Source of the DNA: Casuarius casuarius
Lineage: Eukaryota; Chordata; Aves; Casuariiformes; Casuariidae
Direction of reading: 5' to 3'
Length of the DNA stretch: 64,000 nt
NCBI GenBank assembly: GCA_003342895.1
Contig: PTFA01000028.1
Coordinates: 3,141,581-3,205,580 of the forward strand
Shown in pieces: positions 37,080 to 49,736 of the stretch (positions within the stretch are counted from its first letter, which is position 1; each line of letters opens with the position of its first letter). A program made the translations under genes and the position numbers. The notes beneath the pieces were generated by a model. That model was given only the letters and a program-made list of their open reading frames with translations, was not told the origin of the DNA and searched no databases.

Positions 37080-38544
37080 GCATTCTCACTTCAAGTCAAT
37101 GGCAAGAAGAATATGCCACATTTTGGCAAAATCCAAGACTTGAACAAGCAAGCTGTGATAATTAGACTTGTAAATTTTGCATTCTGTGTTATCTACCTGT
37201 AAACAGGAAGAGCCCTTAACTATTGTTTTTACACTGATAGGCAGTAAAGTTTTTTGATCTTCTCATGTTTTGATATTGTATTTGGTGTCTGTATTGCCTC
37301 CGTATCAACTGAGCATTTATTTTGCCTTTTTTACTAACCACCACCAAATCCAGGTACTGAGAAATCATTAATACAACTGATGACTAATGGTCTGTCTTAT
37401 GCTCTCATTAGCAAACATTCAAGAGATTTAGCTAAAATTGCTGTTGCTACAAGCAGAAATCATACGAAATGATTGACAGAGTACTTTCTATCATGTTTTC
37501 AGTTGCATTCTGTGAAACTCCTTTACAAATTAGCTCCTAAGCTCAGGGCATTAATTTGGTGCATTAATGTCATAATAGGATCCCCCTCAACTTTTAAAAC
37601 AGCTGCAGTTCTAATAAGTAATACTTACCCACTTCTGGGTGGGCCTAAAGTCAAGGTCAAGAGATCTTTAAAACACAGTGCTATCAGAAGCTCTGAGGTA
37701 TCATCTACTAAAGGCTGCTATAGCAGTATGTTGCTTGTGAAATGCAATCAAACCAAAGCAGTGGCTCAGTGTAAGGTGATACTATAGCTTAGCAGTGGAT
37801 CTCCCATAGCAACTTAATTAAATTCAAATACATGGAATGATACGTTATCCAGTAAGGATACAGCACAAAGGTGAAATAGATTTTAGTTAATTCAGTAGTT
37901 TCTGCTCTTTTCCATTTTTCTGACCTTGAAATTCCATGTCCGTAATTTGACTGAAGACATTTGCTTCTATAGGGTAACTGTTAGTTATAGACAAAACAGC
38001 TTTTCTTTAAGAACTGTAAAACTGAGTAGCAATAATGCCAATTGCCTGTCAGTACCACAAAAGGAGGAACCTGGATGTTCATTTTCTTGAAATGAGCTTT
38101 CAGAAGGCCAGAAATCTCCCACTGAGCTCCGTAAAGGCAGTTTCTTTGGTGACAGTTACAGAAGAAGTTGTCTGTTCCTTCTAACTGAAAAGCGGTGCCT
38201 GGGATCATTTGTTTGATGGCGGTAGTGATTAGTGTAGTAATTTGGCTTTGTGATTGTGCTTGCTGTGTTAAAAGAACTTGGTTTGTAGACTTACTGCCAG
38301 GCCAGGGCACCTTTTGGGCCCTTAGCTGTTAGACCTGGGAACACCTTCGCTGCCATCCTGTAGGCCCCAGCTTTCCACGTAGGCGTTTTCTTTCCCTGCT
38401 GCTTTGCCCCATGACACCCGAGTGTTTCCCGGCGTGCCTGGTTACCTCGGAGGAGAAGGGAATTACTACCGGCAGTTAACAAACAGAATTAAAACAGGGA
38501 GGTAAAACTGCTTCGGTAAAGCTGTGTAGCAAGCCTGGGGCACA

Positions 38545-38755
38545 GCCGGGGATCGGTGTGACATGGTAGCTTGTGGTGCCGCTGGCTGGTGGGCAGCGGG
38601 GAGCCCCTGCACGATGGCGCTTGGTGTCTGGTGCCCTGGTGCACTTCGCGCCCTTGTGCATCGTGCGCCCTGTCCCAGGCAGGAGACATCGCGGCGGCGC
38701 GAGGGTGCTGGCCATCGCGCCACCTTCGTAGTAGTGCAGCAGGTAGCGCTGGAGT
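38545..38755. promoter_or_regulatory. CpG-rich patch in the e-f intron
   Basis: About 19 CpGs by hand count in about 220 bp, including the string catcgcggcggcgcgag. The several overlapping open frames here are a by-product of GC content. It could be an intragenic CpG island, an internal promoter or simply a GC-rich segment. No transcript signal is visible. Confidence 0.3.
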
Positions 38756-39958
38756 GAAAGGAAAGGTCGCTTTGATTGTAGCAGAAGGTTGATTAAAGAA
38801 GGTAAATTAATTAAAAATTAACCATTCAGATATTGATGAGCATGGGCCCAGTCCTGTGCAGTCCTGACTCAAGCCAGCATCCAGAGGAACTGCTGAGGTC
38901 CTTGGCTGCCTGCACACTGACTTTGGGGGTCCGTATCGCATCCCAAAATTTCATCCTACAGAGAGCTTCGGGTGGTGTCGTGGTTGCTGGAGCTTGTGTG
39001 ATTTAGATGATGAACAGCTATCTTTGAATTGTTCTTCCAAAGATACTGTTAAAACATTTTTTTAGACTTTGTACAATACTAAGAAAGGAGAGAGGTCCTG
39101 CAAGAACTGCTGTTCCTCCAGGCAGCTCCCCAAAGCACGCTACGGTGGCTGCTGAGTCCTGCCTATGTTCATTTGCTCGAGCTGAAGCATGGAGAGGCAT
39201 CTGTGTACCTGAGAATGGACCTGAACCTTGAATTAAAATATTCAGTATAAAAAGAAACATTTACCAGCATAACTGTGGTTATATAATTATTATTATTGAA
39301 AATATATTTACTAAATAATAATGGCCCTGGAAGCCCTGGGGATACTGGTGTTAATTTGCATTCCGGTGGCCAGATTGCTCCTCTTTGCTGGTTTACAGTA
39401 ACGCTGGAGGCTGTGGGCAAAACCTGCCGAGCGTGGTCATGTTTTTGTATAAACTGTGTCCTTTCTTACAGTCTGGAGAAGAAACCATAAAAGAGTGACA
39501 GAAATTAAGGTTTTTTTGTGTGTGTGTGAAAATGCAAGGTCTAATTTAAAAAATGCATGCAACCTTTTCAGGAAAAAAAAGGAGCCCGATGGCTCTGCAT
39601 AGTTTGTGTTAGGCTTTAGGACTGGTGGTCTTTTGAGCGCTTTAGGGTTAATCAGTAGCTAGCTGACAAATCACCATATTTTCCTAGCCTGTCTCTTTAA
39701 TTTCAATAGCCTGTTCATAACTGGCTCATGACAATAACATAGCACTTGTTGTGCATCTCGCTCGCGTTGTGCCCACGGGAATGCCGGTTCGGGGAGATGC
39801 AGGGGCTGCAAAGGGCCATTGTTCTGCCTTGCCGGCATGTTTGTTTGCTGAGTGCTTCCCCCTCCCATCTGAAAAAGGAGAGAGAGCAGCAGCACAAACC
39901 AAAGCAGACCCAAACTGAATTTGTTTGTTATTTAAAGAAGGACTCTTTGCTTTTACAG

Positions 39959-40005
39959 GTCCTGTGAACTTGGCATCTGATGAATTGTCCCAGGATGATG
40001 TGAAG
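39959..40005 (+). CDS. ARHGEF28: ARHGEF28 coding exon f (short linker exon, about residues 305-320)
   Basis: This is a 47-nt exon with acceptor ttgcttttacag and donor aag/gtacag. Two bases complete a Gly from exon e, and it ends in phase 0. It encodes GPVNLASDELSQDDVK. The end (QDDVK) matches the human EKEDIK just before the next conserved block. At this length it is easy to miss by gene finders, but the phase, both splice sites and the similarity agree. Confidence 0.88.
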
Positions 40006-41529
40006 GTACAGATTTCCCCTTATACAAATAGTTTAAGTTTTGAAAGAGCAACCTCTGCTAGGCTATCTGAGCACCTCCCAGAGCTAACAAATAAATAAGG
40101 TGACTAATGCCTGCCAAACGACGTTTCCTGTCCGTTCCTATCCTGTGGGAATAGTTACGTGTGTAGATTATTATTATTTGAAGGAACCTGTTACGTGGTT
40201 GTGGGCCGGAAAGCTAGGTTGAAAAGCAAGCTCTGCTTCTGGACCGGAAAGCTCCTGTGTTTGTGGTGATCCTTGGTTCCTTCAGGGAGCGTACGGCTCG
40301 GCTTCAAGCATGTCAGGAGCAAAACCCATCTCCCGTACGCGCAGGCTTCATCCTTAAGATGACGCGATTCATTATGTCTGAGGAGTCGGTCTCTGAGAGG
40401 GATCTTTTGGGTAACTGTGAATCCTTAACTGGATTGTTTCTTAGATGAGATGCAGGCCTGTCAAAAACTGATTGGGACTGACTGGGAAAAATGGTTCACG
40501 TAAAAAGTAGGCAGTTCCCATTGTTTTTCAGATGGACTTTGACGTGGAGTTATCTAACAGCTTTTTGAGGGGAACAGTATTTGTGAAAAATCCCATTGTG
40601 GTTAGTCAGCTCTATTCGTCCCCTATTTTTATATTCTGCTTTTTATTTGTTTCTGTTTGTCTGGTTGCAAAATCAGAAAATCTTTGTCTTAGTTATATTT
40701 TTATCAACCGTTAAAAAAGGAGCTCGATTATTCATACCAGCTCAACTGGTATGAAGCTAAAATAGTGATTTAGGTTGAGAGAAACAACTGGCAAATCTGA
40801 TAAAGGTAGTATCTTCTCCATAGGGTATGCCTATTAATTTTTACGAGCATTTGAATTTTGGAGAATTTTATTGGATTGCCACTTCTGTTAGATCACTATT
40901 ATAAAAGAACAACCTCTTAGGGTTTTTTAATTGACAGCTATGCAGAAGATTGATCATTTCTTTGAGATTCAGATGTTATAATCTGTGTCATTTCAAAATT
41001 ATATTACCGCAGTGTGTATGCTTCTGTATGCTTTTTGGAGTCTGTGTTGAAAATTTATGTTGGGGCGAAGTGTGGCAGCTCATAAACCTTGCTGGGCGAA
41101 AGAGTTCTAGTGCTATATTCACTGTCTCTTTTTTAAGGTGACAATAAAAGCCATACTTCACTCCATAAAAGAACAAACTGACCTATGATATTTCTACAGG
41201 TGTGAACAACTCAGGTAATAGAGAAGGAGCTCTCTTAGAAATTCATTGCTTTTTTTGTCCAAAACACTGTGTTAACTAGTCAAAACACAGCTAAGCTTGT
41301 AAGGGAAGAACAAACTGAGGGCTGGAGTTTGCATGGCAAGTGGAATATGGTTTGGGTTGGAATTCTCTTCATTGGTTACGTTTAGAGTTCGAGCCTGTAG
41401 TGTCAGCTTTATGATTCATATTCATATCTTTCATAGAGGCTGGGAGTGGCACTATCTATTGTGTTTATTAAAATGGCTCAAATTTTGTCATTTGTCTTCA
41501 AAGAGCTAGCTCAAGTTTTCTTTTTCTAG
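40006..41529 (+). other. Intron between exons f and h (1.5 kb)
   Basis: The intron starts gtacag and ends ttctttttctag. It contains a candidate 45-nt cassette exon at 40532-40576, listed separately. Nothing else was recognised. Confidence 0.8.
40532..40576 (+). other. Candidate frame-neutral cassette exon in the exon f-h intron
   Basis: A strong acceptor (ccattgtttttcag) precedes an open 45-nt stretch that encodes MDFDVELSNSFLRGT and ends at a weak donor, aca/gtattt. Exon f ends in phase 0 and exon h begins in phase 0, so a 45-nt insert would keep the frame. The human protein as I know it has no matching residues here, and the donor is poor. This is therefore a candidate only, quite possibly a decoy acceptor. 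Confidence 0.2.
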
Positions 41530-41590
41530 CCTTTCAGAGATTCTGTGGTTTCTTCTAAAGAGGATGAAGATCATGTGCTGTTGGGCATAG
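41530..41590 (+). CDS. ARHGEF28: ARHGEF28 coding exon h (linker, about residues 321-341)
   Basis: This is a 61-nt exon with acceptor tttctttttctag and donor atag/gtaaga, entering in phase 0 and leaving in phase 1. It encodes PFRDSVVSSKEDEDHVLLGI, which lines up with the human stretch containing KSLVVQHNEHEDQHSLDL. The spacing to the next conserved motif (LDVLKK against FDILKK) is kept. The exon is acidic and probably unstructured. It joins to an exon 20 kb downstream. Confidence 0.9.
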
Positions 41591-42554
41591 GTAAGAAATC
41601 ATTAATCATTTTGACTTCCAAAAAGGTATTGATCTATATTGTAATGCCAAATACACACAAGGCAGATTCTTTAAATAAAAATGTAAAAGTCATTGACTTT
41701 GCAGCATAGCTTGGTGAAAGGTCACATCAGTTATAATTATGTCCAAGAGGAACCTCTTTTGATACACCTCTGGTATAGATAAGTTGTGTGTTCACACAGT
41801 ATCGTGATATCCTAGGATGATTCAGCAGTGTATTAACTGATGCAGGAGTACAACTCTTTAAAATAAATTCTGGTAGGACTAATGTATGTGACTAAAGATT
41901 AAACGAAGCATGTAAAAATGCTTAGATGCTGCAGTGATAAGTGTGTTGTAGGGCTGGTAGAAAGAATATAGCCAATTACACTTGGCAGTACATTTATAGA
42001 ATGAAACCCGTAGGGAACGGTGAGGAGTAATTTCAAGTTTGGGAAAGGCTCCAATAACAAAATGCAAACATCGGCTCATGCAAAGCAGAGCAAAGAAGAA
42101 AAAGACAACGAGCAACTGAGCTCTGCCCGTGGCAGCTGCTGTGCCAGTCAGAGCGCTCTACGCTGGCTTAGTTTGCCTATGGTCCGATGCCGTCCTTAGA
42201 TCGGAGGAGCCGGGATGGTGGCATTCAGACAGCCCACATGCAAACCTTGGTGGCTGTAGAGCTAAGAGTTACTCTGTGTGTGTGAAAAGGGAGGCGATAC
42301 ATATGTATGAATGTAGGTATTATACACTAAAGAGAAATGAGCTGGAGTAAATTCAGAGACAAAAGTGTAAAATAAGAACCTGGCAGAATATTCTAATAAT
42401 CTCTCATTGTAATCATTATCCAGTTCTCAGTTCTTCTAATCGTTGTTGTATCAGATACCTATTCTTTGAAAATGTTATCATACCTGTCTTACCCTTCCAT
42501 CCAAGGAATATGGGAGCTGCACAAGGGAATCAGGAGTAGTAGCAAAAGTAGTTT

Positions 42555-42590
42555 ATTATTCTACGAGTAGTAGTTATTCTACGAGTAATA
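42555..42590. repeat. Direct repeat TTATTCTACGAGTA, two copies
   Basis: Two exact 14-bp copies lie about 18 bp apart in an AGT/AGTAGT-rich stretch, an old short tandem duplication. Confidence 0.75.
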
Positions 42591-43249
42591 TTCTAATAGT
42601 AGTAAGGTTATTCTGACTTAAGTGCTTTGTGCATAGCACAGAGTAGCAGTCCCCGTCTTGCACAAAAATACAGTACTTGTACGTGAGATGTTAGTGCCTA
42701 TATGATCAAATCTGTTTTGTCGAGCAAAACCGAATTATTGGACTGCATCTCAGCGTAGGAGGGTGTGGAGCCATTGGGGAGTGATTATGGTTTGCTAATC
42801 TGAAGCCACATGCTCCAGTCTCAGCTCCAGTTACACCATCTGGAGGGAACGTAAGGTAGCTTAAGAGCTGGCAGAGTGGAAGTTCTCCACCCTGAAATTA
42901 TAGCTGATATTTCTCTTTCTTACCCCTGAAATGCCTTTTCCTTCTAAGGCATCATTTACATGGTGCTGCTTGTGACCGCTGGAACAGGACCAAGGCCCCC
43001 TGGCTTCAAACCAGCTCAGTCTCCTCTTTGATGCTGGAATGGGCAGCTGCAGGCAGATCCTGGGTCCTCTGCAGGAATGGGCAAGCGACTTTGACCGTGA
43101 TTCATACTCCTAGTTAAGAGTTGCAGAATGTAGATTCTCAAAGGTGCTTTTGGGTGAAACACAGTGTATTTACATGCAATTCAGAACAAGATTTAAGTGC
43201 TTAGAAATTGATTTATTTATTAATTGATGCGTTTTCTTAGGCTTTTTTA

Positions 43250-43390
43250 AACATATATACATATGTATGTGTGTGTGTATGTATGTATAAAATTGTAAAT
43301 ACCTATATAAATGCATGTATACATGCATATATGTATATATAAATATATAAAAATACACATACACAGATGTGAATATATATATGTATACAT
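43250..43390. repeat. AT/GT-rich microsatellite (compound)
   Basis: Mixed (TG)n, (GTAT)n and (AT)n units cover about 140 bp. The minus-strand open frame across it is a Tyr/His/Ile repeat artefact. Confidence 0.85.
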
Positions 43391-46229
43391 TTTGTCCTGA
43401 GCACAGGCTCAGCTTATATTATAGCTAAGAAAGATTACCTACTTTACCATCTATCTGAAAAAGGCACTCATCCACCCTTTCTCTCTTCACTAAATTAATT
43501 GCACTCTAGTATGTTTAAAAGGTTGGCCTGTTTGTGGAGAAATTATAGTGAAGTCAGTGCTGCTTGTTTTAGAGGTAAGTCAGCATAACCGAAAATGTGC
43601 TTACCCCATGTAGGCACTGGAGCATGGACTCGCTGCCTGCTGCATCCTAGGCTTTCCTCGCCCATCTCCCTGTTGAGCACTGAGCTTGGCTGAAACGCTC
43701 ATGATACAGACNTCTGATGGGCTTTTGCCCCTGACCTCAACAGAGCCTGGAGGGCCTCTGGGCAGCGTTGTGTGAGAGGTCTGATGGGGTTAAAGTGCAG
43801 GCTGGGGAATAGGTAGGCTGTCGGACGCGGTATAAAAGGTGCAAGTGGGAAGGGCCAAAAAGGATGGAAATGCGGTTTGGTGAGTAACTTACCAGTTGAC
43901 TTAAACTGGTTTTAATAGTTTAGTTGAATATAAAAGATCAGTATATGTTCTAACCAGACTCATATAACCATACTGCTGAATGTTACGGTTTTATTATCCT
44001 GGATTGCTTTAAACTACTTCTTAAAAAGTTGTTTGCTTGGCATTGTTGTTAAATGGTAACATATTTGGCAGGAAAAGCTCACAGTGGGGGATAAGGAGAG
44101 AAATGGAAATGGTTGTTAGTGGGGGAGAGGAAGAGGGAAAAGAGCTAATGGGGGGGTTGAGTGAAGAATGAGTAGAAACGAGCAGACTTTGGAATCTCAC
44201 TAGGAAGCTGGATGTGTAAATCAAAGAGTACTTCTAAGAGGAAGAATATTAGTGCTTTTTGAATGGGTGTCTTTGAATGGATATAAATTCTCCTGCTTCT
44301 GCTTCTTTCTTCTTCTCCCACATGGTTCTTGCTTTTAGAAACCTCTACTAAAAATCAGTCTAATCAGGGCAGCTCCTGAAAGACCTCCCCTGTTCCTGCT
44401 GTTTTCTTCCCCACGCCGCCGTTTCAAGCACGTACACTGTTCTGGCTCTTTCCCCCCGACCTGACAGCCCTTGAGACCCAGCGCTTTGGGAGTATCTTTG
44501 CAGGGGGTGTTGGCAACGCTCAGTAGGATGCCAGAAGGATACTATCTTCTCTGCTCTTTGTCTTCATTTTTGGTTTGAGACCTGGCTGCCTCAAGCACCG
44601 CTTGAGTCTCCCAGTTCAATTTTGAGGAGCGTTGCCCTCGGCTCCTGCTGTGCGGGAAGCTTCCCGTCCACCAGGAGGGCGGGAGGGCCCCCGCCACTGG
44701 TGAGGGTGGCGGCAGGCGCCCAAGGGAACTGCTGCGAAGCCGTGTGAACTACGCAAGACATTTTGTACTGCAAGCAGGGTCTGCCATATTCAAGAACTGG
44801 TGGAATAAGAGTAAACTGCAGGGCATAGCAGGGTGCTAGATTAGCCTGAACCCTGGGTTGTGTGGAGACTCCTGAGTTTGGTGCTAGTCACACCTGCCAG
44901 TCGTCTTTCCTCTCTCTCTCTCTCCTGGAAATTGTTAGAGATCTGTTTTGTGTTTAAAAAATAAATAAAAAGGACTTTTTTCAGTGAAAGAAAACATGCT
45001 GGAAGGATTGAGAGAGGAAAATAATATCCAGTTGGGGAGAGTGAATGAAAGAAACAAAAAGGGAAGCAACAACAAAAAGATTTTTTTTCTTTCAATATTA
45101 AGCATATGTGTTATTGCCAAGCATTGTCATCTTCAGAGTTGGCAGCCCTGTACGTTTTGGGAGGGTGACTAGGAGGTGACAGCTGAATGCTGTTACTGTT
45201 GGGCATGTGATGGTGTTAGCAGGGCCTATGTTTTTAAAGTTATAATTCCTTCCTGTTTTGCATAGCTGGTTTGGAAAGAGGATGTTCACAAGGCCATTTA
45301 TAAAGCTGCAAAAGTTTCTCTTTTCCAATAAGAAAAATCTAACCCCGTTTTTTCTTACAAGGAAATATAGCTTTTTTTTCTCCCTAAACTTCAGGAAGGC
45401 AGGATGCTGATAATTTTTCAAAATATTTTCCTTGCTGTCCTAGTTACAGTGCCAGTGACCTAGTGGTGGATTTTGTATCTGTCTAATCTATTCTGTTTGC
45501 ACTGCTGGCAGCGAAAAAATTCTGAGCGCCGCGTTTTGCACTTAGATTAAAAAAAAAGACCTTGATGCCAAATTTTTGGCAGTTCTCTGTATGTGACCAG
45601 GCAGCTGCAAAACATTTTTAGTTGAGTCTGTCCTTTGATTTTCATGGTTCTCCAAAAATCGCAGTTTAACCACAGATCAGTTTAAGGAACAGAACATAAT
45701 GATCTTTTTCTCTGTGTAAACCAGTAGGGCTGAACTGTAATCTGCAGAAAATCTGTTTTCAATGTTGCTGTTTTGTTCTTTTTTAATTAGATTTCCTTAC
45801 CGTGGTTGGTAAGATTTAAAAAGTTTTTTTGTTGGAAAAAAGCATTGTCCTGCTGTCTGGATTCCCGCCTTTACATGGCTTTTGTTAGGTCTGTAAAATG
45901 ATTATTACTTCTACTGATTTAGGTCAGATTTTTCTCTCGCTTTTTTTGCTTGTTCGTTTTTTGTTTTTGGTGGGCGGAATATTTGCTTTTGGAACTGTTT
46001 TGAGTCGGGCATGCCCATTTTGACATTAGGACTCCAGGAAATAATGTTATGGCTGTTGATAGATAAAAGTGAAAGTTGTATATTAAATGTTGCCTATCGA
46101 GACAGTTATGGGCGTTCTGTGACATATGCTTATGCAGATCGTTTGTGTTTGTGGTCGCCTTTGTTTTTTCGTAGCGACTTTCAATCCTGTGTTTCCCTTA
46201 TGCATGCTTTGAGAGAGGTTGGGTGCTCT

Positions 46230-46415
46230 AGCTGTTGTATCCCTAGTCCAGGAGCTGCAGAGCTTTACTTTAGTTTCTGCTCTGTTACAGATTTACAGCA
46301 TGACCTTGGGCATGACACTTATCTTTTCCCTGCATCTCAGTTATTTTTCTGTGAAATGAGAAACACCATAGTGAGTGAGGTGAGCAAGAGGCACTGCAAC
46401 ACTTAGATGTTTGGA
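46230..46415 (+). mobile_element. MIR-like (CORE-SINE) relic
   Basis: The run 'ttctgctctgttac', then 'catgaccttgggcatgacac', then ccctgcatctcag, then 'tctgtgaaatgagaaacacc' matches the central and 3' body of MIR-type SINEs ('tgtgaccttgggcaagtcac', 'ctctctgcctcagtttcc', 'atctgtaaaatgggg'). The 3' end resembles the amniote form with a ctttgagatgt-like finish. It is an ancient copy that predates bird-specific repeats. Confidence 0.65.
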
Positions 46416-48446
46416 GATGTACAAATATGCTGACTGGTTATACTGAAGAACTTCTGGAAGATCAGTTTGCTATAGAGAGAGGCTTTTTTAAAAAACCATT
46501 TTTATTTGAATTGATGATTTGAAAATTGCAGAGAAGCATAATAACTGAGGAAAACTGTGGAGCTATTGCTGCAGCTATCTTTTAATGGCTGTGGCAGTTA
46601 TACTCTGCCTTTTTTCACTGTAGTTCTCAGAGGTCCTTATGTTGCTCTTTCTGCTTCTGCAAAACCATTGTGCAGTTCCATGCACCTTGCAGACAAGAGG
46701 CTTAACCTGGGGCTTATCAGACAGAGTCCTGCCAGAAACAACCTTTAAACAACAGATGGTTGGTTCTAGTTTACTTTAGCAAATAAAACACATTCTCATT
46801 TGTTTGGACTGTCTATAAACAGCTGAATATTGAGGACTGCTGAATAGCTGAAAGCTGCAGAAGATGTGGGAAGTAAAATCTTCCTGGGATGTGAGCCTGA
46901 ACTGAGCTTAATTAAAAAGCTGTGGAGAAATCTGGAAGAAGAAGCATTAAGCACTAAAACAAGCTTGTTCTTGTTTCTTGGAGTTTCCTCCACTCTTGAT
47001 TTTCTGAGACATTATAATTCAAGTTAACCTCAAAAGGAAGACAGAAAGAAAAATGAACAAGTTACAAACATGTGCTGTCTGGCTTCCCAGAACTTGTCCT
47101 CCTCCTCTGCCTAAAATCCAAAACAAATTTGCTCAAGAAAATAATCCTTCAAAAAGAGGCTCTTTTTTCTGATGTTTAAATAGGCTCATTTGCCTGTCTT
47201 CTGCCCGGTCTCGTTTCATGCTAATGTAAATATACAATCTGGGATATATCTTATGTCAAGTTACTCTTCAAATGTGAAATATAGTCCAGAAATAAATTGT
47301 GAAGAGAATAGTTGTAGTCTCGAAATTGCACATATGAATACATTTCTCAACTTTCTTCCTTCTTGAGAGGCTCCCCGTCCCTTGAAATCTTCCCTGAAAC
47401 ATGGAAAATTGGATTTTTAACGAAATCAGTCTTCGGTGAACTTTCTGGCAGTCTGCACTGCCAGCATAAGTGTAGACTCAACAACCAAGTCATTGGCGAA
47501 ACTTCAGTAAGAACCAGGTCCAATTCAAACTTCAGTTTGCTTTCATGTAAGGCCATGTGAGTTCTCAATGTTGCTGGGGCTTGTACAGGCCTCTATGGAG
47601 CAGAAACTAGGAAGAAATTTTTATTGATTCTAGCCTTTAATTCTCAAGCTTTTGCAAATAAACTCAAGGGACCTTTTCATCAGGATAAGAGACAAACAGC
47701 AACAGGCTTTCCATCCACATTTGTACTGCGTATTCAAGCTACTCTTTTGATGTGAATAGATGCTGGACACGGAGAGCATTTAGGCAAATTATCTCTCTGT
47801 GCACTTTGTTGGAACTGTTTCGTAGTTGTTTCAAGAGTCAGGGCATACTGACCGCAACCATGTGAAAGTAATATTAATGAGCTGCTTGTCCTAACCCACA
47901 TCAGGTGAATGGTGTTGTTAAAAAAGAAAAAAAAATATCGCCAGTCAATCATAAATCAGACTTCAGAGAAGTTCTGGATCTGAGGAGCACTGCGAAATCC
48001 CAACCCTGGGACAGTAAACTGGCCAACCTGTAGAGTTTGGGACAAAACTTCGGTTAATGCTTATATAGATCCTCTGGCTCTGTGGAGCTGCACTGACGCA
48101 GGACTGGGCAGAGATGGTGGGGATGTGTTTATTGCCTCAGCTTGGTAAACTCTGAGGCCATCCTTCTTCATCTCAACCTCTCAGTTGGTCTTCAAGGATT
48201 TTGCATTACTAGTATAGCTTATGCAAAGCTGTTCCTGTAAAATTCTTAAAGGTAAATTGCTCCTTTAATTTACCAAAGAAACAGGGCTTAAGTACCAGCA
48301 CTTACGAACAATTGTTTTTCAAAGGAAAGATAAGATTGCTAATAGCTCTTTGCAGGATAATGCATCATTCATTGAATATCACAAACACAGTATTTTTAAA
48401 ATGAAGATGTTATTCTCATTATAGCTGTTCTAACTGTAATTGTCAT

Positions 48447-48494
48447 CCTAGTTTCAAAGGAAGCTAAGAAACTAGTTTCCTAGTTTCAAAGGAA
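48447..48494. repeat. Direct repeat CCTAGTTTCAAAGGAA, two copies
   Basis: Exact 16-bp copies at 48447-48462 and 48479-48494, 32 bp apart, separated by aactagttt-type palindromic sequence. A local tandem duplication. Confidence 0.8.
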
Positions 48495-49736
48495 ACATTA
48501 AAAATAGAGTTTTAATAAATTAATTTCATAATCACATTCACCTGCAAGGGAATAATTAGTGTTTGATATAAATTTAAATGGTATGATCTCCCAGTCTGGA
48601 TGGTTTACAACAGTGTAATTCCATGTGCAGCGTTTGATGTGGGTGAAAGGATATATCCACGTGGAAGTAAATGCAGTGGAGCATGAAAATACTTGGACTG
48701 GCTTTTAATAAGCCTTCTTGTTTAAAGCAGTCCAGAACACAGTTCACACAAATTGACTCTGCTTCTTCTGCATCCTGCCTTGACTTTAGAGTGCTTCAGT
48801 AAATTTGGGTGTCTGCACAGAACAGCTTTTACAGGGAGAGGAAGGACAGCCTGCTGCTGTCACCAAGGTGTCTGTGAAGACAGCAACTGTCCTGTGTTTG
48901 TTTTCAGGCTAACGTCCAAGAAATTGTATGAATTAGTCAATGAAAAATTGACTCAAATTTATAGTACCATATCTTTACTTTTATTTTTCATTAATATTCC
49001 TAGTGTCTGTCTATGTGTCTACAGGAGACGCTCATTACAGAAAAGGCATCTCTAGCGTGGGTGGGTTTTGTCTTCAGCTCTTCAAATGGAAAGACTGGAA
49101 AACATTTGCAAGGAGCGAGATGTAAGCAAGAGGTAAGGGGTTTGAGGGCTCAAGGCCATTTAGTCTTATATCAGAATGTGCCTAGGTTTGAGATCTGCCC
49201 GTACCCAGGACTGTGCTTCTCTGAGAGAGCAAAATGCCACTTTAAAGTGGTGGTGAGAGGAAGAGGCTCGGTGAAGTTAAACACTGGTGATCTTCCATAC
49301 TGTTGGAATTGTTACCTCATAGCTTCAGCAGGGTCGAAACAGGGAGACGCAGGTGTATTTGTCATGGGAGGAAGTGTACAGTGCAGGAAACTCCCTACTC
49401 TTCCCCTTCTCCTTCTGCGGTCTTCCCTTCCCTGCTCCCTGCCCTTCCAACCCCCTTCCCCTTTCAGGTGACAAGAGATGGTGCTTGCTGCCCAGTGCTA
49501 GTGAGGGAGACAGGAGATCCACCAAATACTGCCATACTCTGGGCAGTGATGAAGGCTGCCGAATAGCTGCTGGACCTTTCGGTATCCATTGCTAAACAGT
49601 TCAAATCTCAAACTGCCATGTTACTTGTGTGAGGCCTCAGCAGATGACACTTTTCCTTGTGTGCAAAGTGTTAAGGAAGTAAACTGGCCAGAAATGACAG
49701 TGCTTTAAATTGAATGCATGAATCATCTATCAGAAT

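Larger units (their letters stand above)
35527..39958 (+). other. Intron between exons e and f (4.4 kb)
   Basis: The intron starts gtacag and ends ctttgcttttacag. It contains two palindromic DNA-transposon relics (about 36293-36390 and 36963-37005), a 17-base A run at 37063-37079, and a dense CpG patch at about 38545-38755. No further exon was seen. Confidence 0.85.

Noticed and set aside
43170..43364. Minus-strand Tyr/Ile/His-rich open frame
   Set aside because: It is a translation of the AT/GT microsatellite.
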